Below the pieces are notes generated by a model. The model ran no database searches, was not told the DNA's origin, and saw only the letters and a list, made by a program, of their open reading frames with translations. The position numbers and the translations under genes are program-made. From NCBI GenBank assembly GCA_044445965.1, contig JBIOEJ010000119.1:1-18186 (forward strand): a DNA stretch of 18,186 bases. Direction: 5' to 3'. Of this stretch, positions 13,433 through 18,186 are shown piece after piece; within the stretch, counting starts at the first letter, position 1; each line of letters starts with the position of its first letter. This DNA is from GAS188 sp044445965 (GTDB taxonomy: Bacteria > Pseudomonadota > Alphaproteobacteria > Rhizobiales > Beijerinckiaceae).

Positions 13433-15151
13433 ATGAGGGCGCCCCTCCATGATGAAGCCTTCCTGGCGCGCGCCATCGATCAAGGCCTGGGGAGGGCGGC
13501 GGCCGATCTCGTGCTCAAGGGCGGGCGCGTCTTCAACCTGGTCACCGGGGCGCTGCAACGCTCCGATGTCGCGATCTGCGAGGACCGCATCGTCGGGGTG
13601 GAGGGCGATTATCGCGGCCTGCGCGAAATCGACGTTAGCGGCAAGATCGTCGTGCCGGGCTTCATCGACACGCATTGCCATCTCGAATCCTCGCTCGTCA
13701 CGCCCGCCGAATTCGATCGCTGCGTCTTGCCCCATGGCGTGACCACGGCGATCTGGGACCCGCACGAAATCTCGAATGTGCTCGGCCTCGAGGGGCTGCG
13801 CTACGCGCTCGCCGCGGCGAGCGCGACCGTCATGGATATCCGCGTGCAGCTCTCGAGCTGCGTGCCGGCGACCCATCTCGAGACCTCGGGCGCGCGCCTC
13901 GAGATCGGCGATCTCCTGCCGCTCAGAGGCCATCCGCGGGTGATCGGCCTCGCCGAGTTCATGAACTTTCCCGGCGTGCTGGCGAAGGACGCATCGGTGC
14001 TCGCCAAGCTCGCGGCCTTTCAAGGCGGCCATATCGATGGCCACGCGCCGCTCCTCTCCGGGCTCGGCCTCAACGCTTATCTCGCCGCCGGCATCCGCAC
14101 CGAGCATGAATCGACCAGCGCCGAGGAGGCGCTGGAGAAGCTCGCCAAGGGGATGACCATCCTCATCCGCGAAGGCTCCGTGTCGAAGGATCTGCATGCG
14201 CTCTTGCCGATCCTCACCGAGCGGCATTCGCCATACCTCGCCTTGTGCACCGATGACCGCAACCCGCTCGATATCGCCGAGGAAGGCCATCTCGACTACA
14301 TGATCCGCACGGCGATCAGGCTCGGCGCCTCGCCGCTCGCCGCCTATCGGGCGGCCTGCGTGTCCGGCGCGCGTGCCTTCGGGCTCGTCGATCGCGGTCT
14401 CGTGGCGCCGGGCTATCGCGCTGATCTCGCCATCCTCGCCGATCTCGACGGCTGCGCCGTCTCGCGGGTGATCGCCGGTGGCCGCCTGGTCGACGAAGCG
14501 CTGTTCGCCGCGCGCCGCGCGGTCGAGCCCGTCGGGCGCGGCAGCGTCAAGGCGGCACGCGTCGCCGCTGCCGATTTCGCGGCCCATGGCCGGTCCCCGA
14601 CGGCGCCCGTCATCGGCGTCACGCCGGGCAAGATCATCACGCAGCGTCTGACCATGACGCTGCCCTACGGCGAGGGCCGGCGGGGCATCGATCTCGGCCA
14701 AGATGCGCTCAAGGTCGCGGTGGTCGCCCGGCACGGGACCAACCGCAATATCGGCGTCGGCTTCGTCCATGGCTTCGGGCTCGAGCGCGGCGCCCTCGCC
14801 TCGTCGGTCGGCCATGACAGCCACAATATCTGTGTCGTCGGAGCTTCGGAGGCCGACATGGCGGTCGCGGTCAACCGTCTGATCGAGATCGAGGGTGGGT
14901 TCGCGGTCGTAGCTGGGGGACAAGTGCTCGCAGAGCTGGCCTTGCCCATGGCGGGGCTCGTGAGCCTCGAGGGTTTCGAGGGGGTGCGCGCCGCGCTGGT
15001 GCGGCTGCGCGCCGCCGCCAAGGGCCTCGGCTGCGTCCTGCCCGAGCCCTTCCTGCAAACCGCCTTCCTGCCGCTCCCGGTCATCCCGCATCTGAAGATC
15101 ACCGATATGGGCCTCGTCGATGTCGATCGCTTCGAGATCATCCACGATTGA
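13433..15151 (+). CDS. ade: Adenine deaminase
   Basis: Converts adenine to hypoxanthine and ammonia in purine salvage and catabolism, in the cytosol. From the ATG at 13433 the protein has 572 residues, a normal length. It is an amidohydrolase: DLVLKGGRVFNLVTGAL and DVAICEDRIVGVEGDYRG form the first beta-sandwich part, GFIDTHCHLESSLVTPAEFD holds the metal-binding HxH (81 and 83), and TTAIWDPHEISNVLG, GLAEFMNFPGVL, IDGHAPLLSG and CTDDRNPLDI give further metal and substrate residues. The C-terminal domain specific to adenine deaminases is seen in GFVHGFGLERGALASSVGHD, SHNICVVGAS and the closing PFLQTAFLPLPVIPHLKITD. Upstream extension of the frame to 13175 is rejected. It stands alone, divergent from the oxidoreductase. 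Confidence 0.94.
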   Translation: MRAPLHDEAFLARAIDQGLGRAAADLVLKGGRVFNLVTGALQRSDVAICEDRIVGVEGDYRGLREIDVSGKIVVPGFIDTHCHLESSLVTPAEFDRCVLPHGVTTAIWDPHEISNVLGLEGLRYALAAASATVMDIRVQLSSCVPATHLETSGARLEIGDLLPLRGHPRVIGLAEFMNFPGVLAKDASVLAKLAAFQGGHIDGHAPLLSGLGLNAYLAAGIRTEHESTSAEEALEKLAKGMTILIREGSVSKDLHALLPILTERHSPYLALCTDDRNPLDIAEEGHLDYMIRTAIRLGASPLAAYRAACVSGARAFGLVDRGLVAPGYRADLAILADLDGCAVSRVIAGGRLVDEALFAARRAVEPVGRGSVKAARVAAADFAAHGRSPTAPVIGVTPGKIITQRLTMTLPYGEGRRGIDLGQDALKVAVVARHGTNRNIGVGFVHGFGLERGALASSVGHDSHNICVVGASEADMAVAVNRLIEIEGGFAVVAGGQVLAELALPMAGLVSLEGFEGVRAALVRLRAAAKGLGCVLPEPFLQTAFLPLPVIPHLKITDMGLVDVDRFEIIHD

Positions 15152-15199
15152 GGCATGCCGGGCATTTCTCGAGAGATCGCCGGGCTGATCCGGGGGTTC

Positions 15200-15732
15200 T
15201 CAGGGCTGGCTGAGCGGAAGGGCCATGAGCACTTCGTCGTAATATTCATTGCCGATCTTCAGTGCACGCCGTTCCAACCCGTATTGTTTGAAGCCGGCGA
15301 TGCTATAAAGGCGATAGGCAGCGGCGTTTGAAGCTACCACCCTTAAGCAAATTTCTTCGACAAGGCCTCGGGCCTGTTCGACGACCCTCTGCACGAGAGA
15401 TGCGGCTAGCCCCGTTCCGCGCCCATCTCGCCGAACATACATGCCCACAATACGCCCTTATGTCGAAGCTTGGCGGCGTCCTGCACGCGAAAGCCAGCCA
15501 CGCCAAGTAAAGACGAACTGTCGATCCAGCCCCCGAGTAACGTGTTCGTTTCCAGACGCTCAGCCCACCAAGAGGCGGGCTTGTCAGCCTCATAATCCCA
15601 CGAAGAACCGAACGCCTCTGGGTGGTTCTTCAAGCCTTCCAGACGAAGCTCGCGGTAGCTCGCGACATCATGCTCATCGAGACGACGCACCTTAATCAAG
15701 TTCGGCGGGACAGATGCGGCTATCTCGGTCAT
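15200..15732 (-). pseudogene. GNAT-family N-acetyltransferase, broken by one frameshift
   Basis: Two overlapping frames together make one GNAT protein. The first, from ATG 15732, gives MTEIAASVPPNLIKVRRLDE, ELRLEGLKNHPEAFGSSWD and LLGVAGFRVQDAAKLRHKGV, ending in frame at LW. The second continues GMYVRRDGRGTGLAASLVQR (motif A with the acetyl-CoA loop R-D-G-R-G-T-G) and NAAAYRLYSIAGFKQYG to a TGA at 15202-15200. Adding one G to the GGG run at 15444-15446 restores KGVLWGMYVRR without a gap, for about 177 residues, the usual length. In the sequence as given, the product would lose its acetyl-CoA site. It may be true decay or a one-base sequence error. Base composition is less GC-rich than that of the neighbours. 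Confidence 0.8.
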
Positions 15733-15814
15733 GGAATTCGTATAGCGGTTCTGGTCTCGTGCCCGCAACGGGTCAAGGTCGACCGGTGCAGAACTCCAAG
15801 AATTCTGCAACGCC

Positions 15815-15978
15815 GCCCCGCGAATATGATTTCAATGGTTTGAGCGTTGCAAAATCCCGGTGCAAAATGCCGGTAGCCCGGCTGCGGGCCTGACGCGCTG
15901 GTCGGATAAGTCGAATGCCGGCTTCCCACCATCGCTGATGTGCAAACTCGGCCACCATTGAAATCACATTCGCGGGGC
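15815..15978. mobile_element. 164-bp MITE-like element with 25-bp inverted ends
   Basis: GCCCCGCGAATATGATTTCA plus ATGGT (15815-15839) and the reverse complement of 15954-15978 agree at 24 of 25 bases. Just inside both ends a TTGCA motif recurs. No open frame resembling a transposase fits inside 164 bp, so it would be a non-autonomous element or an insertion-sequence remnant. No target-site duplication is visible next to the ends. It lies between the GNAT pseudogene and the RidA-like operon. Confidence 0.5.
15849..15874. repeat. 13-bp near-tandem repeat inside the 164-bp element
   Basis: GCAAAATCCCGGT (15849-15861) is followed directly by GCAAAATGCCGGT (15862-15874), with one difference. Subterminal repeats like these often serve as transposase binding sites, which supports reading the surrounding inverted-end element as transposon-derived. 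Confidence 0.65.
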
Positions 15979-16004
15979 GCGGCCGCCCGTCATCTGAAAA
16001 AACA

Positions 16005-16018
16005 TTGATTCAGATCAA
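16005..16018 (+). promoter_or_regulatory. FNR/FixK-type binding site
   Basis: TTGATTCAGATCAA is a perfect match to TTGAT-N4-ATCAA, the site bound by FNR, FixK, Anr and related Crp-family regulators that respond to low oxygen or nitrogen oxides. Its centre is 68 bases before the GTG start at 16080. A transcription start near 16053 would put it at the classic -41.5 activating position. It faces only the RidA-like operon closely; the GNAT pseudogene starts about 270 bases away. Confidence 0.75.
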
Positions 16019-16079
16019 AGACGTTCCGGACAAAGGGCCGACAAGCAGCGCCGTCATCTAGTGACGAGGCGAACAAACC

Positions 16080-17246
16080 GTGGACACGGATATTTCCAAC
16101 GGTACCAGGAGTAAGAGCTTCGGCGGAACGAGGGGCGGGGCGGAACATTTCATTTCAGTCGAGGCGCAAGGCGAACTCGACCTTGCGGCGCAGATCGCGC
16201 AGATCGAAGAGCGTTACGCAACGGCGCGCGCCGCGCTCGACCTCCCAGACGAGACGGCGATCTTCCGGCGCATCTTCATCAGCGACGCGATGAACCAGGC
16301 GGCTGTCATCCGCGACAGCGCGCTCATCCGCGCTACGCCGCACAGCCCGGTTGCCGTCTCGCTCGTCCAGCAGGCGCCGCTACCCGGCGCCAAGATCGCC
16401 CTCCTCGCCTATCACCTCGCCGATGACGCGACACTCAGCAAGCGGCGTCTGTCGAAGCACGATCTCTTGGTCGAGAAGAACGGCCAACGACATCTGTGGA
16501 CGACCGGGTTGTGCGCCGGCGAGAACAGCGCCGATACCTCGCCGCCGGTGCAGACGCGCGCCGTCTTCGATGAGCTCATCGGCACGCTGGCGGGCGAAGG
16601 CGGGACGCTACGCGAGAATTGCGTGCGCACCTGGATCTACCTCAAGGACGTCGACGTCTTCTACCAGGGCATGGTCGAGAGCCGCGGCGCGATCTTCGCA
16701 GAGCAGGGCCTGACCGGCGACACGCATTTCATCGCCAGCACCGGCATCGAGGGCGCCTGTGCGCATCGCTACGACCTCGTCGCGATGGACGCTTATTCCA
16801 ACCTCGACCTCGATCAGCGGCAGGTCTCCTACCTCAACGATTTCGCGCGGCTGTGCGCGACCAAGGATTACAACGTCCATTTCGAGCGCGGCACGCGCAT
16901 CGCCTATGCCGATCGCGCGCATCATTTCATCTCGGGAACGGCGAGCATCGACAAGGACGGGCAGGTCGTCCACCCCGGCGACGTGCTGCGTCAGTTCGAC
17001 CACGCGGTGGCCAATGTCGAGGCGCTGCCGCGCTCGAGCGCGGCGAGCCTCGCCGATCTCATGCATCTCATCGTCTATCTGCGCGACCCGACGGATTTCG
17101 CGCGCATCAAGGACCGTCTCGCCGAGCGTTTCCCGGGTCTGCCGAGGATCATCGTCCAGGGCGCCGTCTGCCGACCGCAATGGCTGGTCGAGGTCGAGGG
17201 CATGGCCATCGCCGCCAACGACGCGCCGACCCTCCCCTCCTTCTGA
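16080..17246 (+). CDS. Two-domain RidA/YjgF-like protein
   Basis: A 388-residue cytosolic protein. The C-terminal half (about 255-388) is a YjgF/RidA-like domain: HHFISGTASIDKDGQVVHPG, DVLRQFDHAVANVEAL, a LADLMHLIVYLRDPTDF helix, and VQGAVCRPQWLVEVEGMAIA, where Arg365 and Glu373 sit at the positions of the carboxylate-binding Arg and active-site Glu of RidA. The N-terminal half resembles a second, degenerate domain of this fold (FRRIFISDAMNQAAVI). This arrangement recalls the chorismatase group (FkbO/Hyg5 type), but I cannot show the same active site, so the reaction is unknown. The GTG at 16080 has GAGG about ten bases upstream, and no nearby ATG is in frame. A perfect FNR/FixK box precedes it. 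It is followed by a 55-residue gene and an oxygenase, probably one operon. Confidence 0.75.
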   Translation: MDTDISNGTRSKSFGGTRGGAEHFISVEAQGELDLAAQIAQIEERYATARAALDLPDETAIFRRIFISDAMNQAAVIRDSALIRATPHSPVAVSLVQQAPLPGAKIALLAYHLADDATLSKRRLSKHDLLVEKNGQRHLWTTGLCAGENSADTSPPVQTRAVFDELIGTLAGEGGTLRENCVRTWIYLKDVDVFYQGMVESRGAIFAEQGLTGDTHFIASTGIEGACAHRYDLVAMDAYSNLDLDQRQVSYLNDFARLCATKDYNVHFERGTRIAYADRAHHFISGTASIDKDGQVVHPGDVLRQFDHAVANVEALPRSSAASLADLMHLIVYLRDPTDFARIKDRLAERFPGLPRIIVQGAVCRPQWLVEVEGMAIAANDAPTLPSF

Positions 17247-17285
17247 GCGCTGGAACCGCAACCCTACCGAGAAGGCGCCAACAGC

Positions 17286-17453
17286 ATGACCGAGGCCGAT
17301 ACGAAATTCGCCATGCTCGACAAGGCGGAGATCGTCGCCGCCAAGCTGCGCCACCAGGTCAGCGCCTTCGCCAAATCGGTGCCGCTGCTGCGCAAGGTCT
17401 GCGATTGGGCGCAGCGTTTCGGCCGACCATGGAAGAGGACAGAAATCCTATGA
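17286..17453 (+). CDS. Small hypothetical protein (55 residues)
   Basis: A short gene between the RidA-like and oxygenase genes. The ATG at 17286 has GAGAAGG about ten bases upstream, and the TGA at 17451-17453 overlaps the next ATG at 17450 (ATGA), the usual sign of translational coupling. The sequence begins MTEADTKFAMLDKAEIVAAK, then LRHQVSAFAKSVPLLRKVCD, WAQRFGRPWKRTEIL: charged, probably helical, with one cysteine and a basic end, no signal peptide or membrane segment. No family is recognised. It could be an accessory subunit or a leader whose translation sets oxygenase levels. Confidence 0.6.
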   Translation: MTEADTKFAMLDKAEIVAAKLRHQVSAFAKSVPLLRKVCDWAQRFGRPWKRTEIL

Positions 17454-18130
17454 GCTTTCCCACCATGCCTGCCCTCGACGAGGTCGCCCGCCATTTCGGC
17501 GAGGCGCTGAGCGAGGCGCGGCGCGACGACAAGCCCTACCGCCACTGGCTGCTCGCCGACGTCCTGCCGGAGGGCATGTGCGTCGGCATCCTCACCCTGC
17601 CGATCGCCCCGCCCGTCATCGACGACTGCCACGGGGTGCGCGACCGGCACAACGACAAGCGCTGCTTCTTCACCCCGCGGCTGCAGTCGCGCTTTCCCGC
17701 CTGCGCCCTGCTCGCCGAGGCGATGCAGCGCCCGGCGCTCGCGCGCCTCTTCCAGGACGTCTGCGGCATCGAGGTCGAGGGCGGCTATCTGCGCATGGAG
17801 TACATCCAGGACACCGACGGCGCCTGGCTCGAGCCGCATCGCGACATCAAGGAAAAGCTGTTCTCGATGGTCATTTATCTGTGCACCGGTCCGGAAGCCA
17901 AGGATTGGGGCACCGATATCTACGACGATCAGCGGCGCTGGGTCGGCAGAAGCGCGGCGGAGTTCAACTCGGCCGTGATCTTCGTCTCAGGCCCCAACAC
18001 CTGGCACGGCTTCGACAAACGCCCGATCGACGGCGTTCGCCGCCTGATGGAGATCAACTACGTCCATCCGAGCTGGCGCGACCGCGATCAGCTCTCCTTC
18101 CCGGATAGGGCGGTTGTCGTCGCGCGGTGA
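17450..18130 (+). CDS. 2OG-Fe(II) oxygenase superfamily protein
   Basis: A 226-residue protein with the double-stranded beta-helix signature of 2-oxoglutarate- and iron-dependent oxygenases. The iron ligands are His130 and Asp132 in LEPHRDIKEKLFSMVIYL and His186 in SGPNTWHGFDKRP; Arg197 or Arg198 in GVRRLMEINYV is the likely 2-oxoglutarate anchor. The usual pre-core aromatic strand GGYLRMEYIQDTDG precedes the HxD. Such enzymes hydroxylate or otherwise oxidise small molecules or side chains, consuming O2 and 2-oxoglutarate; the substrate is not predictable. The ATG at 17450 overlaps the small upstream gene by four bases. It appears to be the last gene of the unit, since a palindrome and no further open frame follow in the remaining 56 bases. 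Confidence 0.82.
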   Translation: MSFPTMPALDEVARHFGEALSEARRDDKPYRHWLLADVLPEGMCVGILTLPIAPPVIDDCHGVRDRHNDKRCFFTPRLQSRFPACALLAEAMQRPALARLFQDVCGIEVEGGYLRMEYIQDTDGAWLEPHRDIKEKLFSMVIYLCTGPEAKDWGTDIYDDQRRWVGRSAAEFNSAVIFVSGPNTWHGFDKRPIDGVRRLMEINYVHPSWRDRDQLSFPDRAVVVAR

Positions 18131-18145
18131 GGCGCGAGGGTCAGA

Positions 18146-18180
18146 GCCCGGCGCCGGGAAGAGCCAATTCGCTGCCGGGC
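18146..18180 (+). terminator. Possible terminator stem after the oxygenase gene
   Basis: CCCGGCGCCGGG (18147-18158) is a perfect 12-bp palindrome. Alternatively GCCCGGC (18146-18152) can pair with GCCGGGC (18174-18180) across a 21-base loop. No T-run is seen before the window ends, so intrinsic termination is only a possibility. Confidence 0.3.
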
Positions 18181-18186
18181 TATTGC

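Noticed and set aside
13331..15145. A 604-residue open frame on the minus strand
   Set aside because: It lies opposite adenine deaminase, has an Arg/Glu/Asp/Ala-rich shadow composition and shows no family motif.
15729..15967. Minus-strand frames of 64-67 residues upstream of the GNAT gene
   Set aside because: They run through the inverted-end element and its repeats, have no Shine-Dalgarno sequence and show no similarity I recognise.
18131..18186. A possible minus-strand gene end entering from the right edge
   Set aside because: The frame ending in TGA at 18143-18141 meets another stop 13 codons upstream, within the window, so no gene is supported.
1..18186. CRISPR arrays, tRNA or rRNA genes, prophage or conjugation genes
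   Set aside because: No regularly spaced repeats, cloverleaf sequences, rRNA signatures, integrases or phage structural genes were seen on either strand.

Overview
The window is GC-rich chromosomal DNA of an alphaproteobacterium, most likely of the order Hyphomicrobiales (Rhizobiales). The evidence is a circularly permuted two-piece tmRNA gene whose tag reads ANDNYAPVAVAA, an alpha-type SspB adaptor, small DUF4169 and ribbon-helix-helix proteins, a long AsmA protein with a proline/alanine tail, and palindromic intergenic repeats of a kind familiar from this order. Genus and species cannot be read from the sequence.

Layout. 1-1161 (+): the 3' end of a class III aminotransferase gene and a TerC-family membrane protein. 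1309-2092 (-): an AT-richer islet with a frameshifted HEPN-domain gene and an intact small partner of unknown function, lying directly downstream of thyA (2099-2908, -). 3034-4086: a DUF6065 protein (+) converging on a small secreted protein (-). 4261-5832 (+): the tmRNA gene ssrA, then sspB, a DUF4169 gene and a ribbon-helix-helix gene, with touching or overlapping ends. 5834-5934: a repeat mosaic, followed by the convergent 1280-residue AsmA gene (to 9772, -). 9899-11320 (-): a D-lactate/glycolate-type FAD dehydrogenase, divergent from a hotdog thioesterase (11445-11981, +). 12024-13097 (-): a Gfo/Idh/MocA oxidoreductase, divergent from adenine deaminase (13433-15151, +). 15200-15732 (-): a GNAT acetyltransferase broken by a one-base frameshift. 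15815-15978: a small element with 25-bp inverted ends. 16005-18130 (+): a perfect FNR/FixK-type box followed by three tightly packed genes: a two-domain RidA/YjgF-like protein, a 55-residue small protein and a 2OG-Fe(II) oxygenase.

How the parts relate. ssrA makes the degradation tag that the SspB adaptor, encoded just downstream, is expected to deliver to ClpXP. Most other genes are housekeeping or general metabolism: dTMP synthesis, adenine salvage, 2-hydroxyacid oxidation and envelope maintenance. The two decayed genes (HEPN and GNAT) lie in stretches less GC-rich than their surroundings, which suggests acquired DNA now being lost. Palindromic repeats supply the stop codons of three genes and part of the coding sequence of a fourth. 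The best candidates for undescribed biology are the apparently oxygen-regulated RidA-like/small protein/oxygenase unit and the HEPN-partner module.
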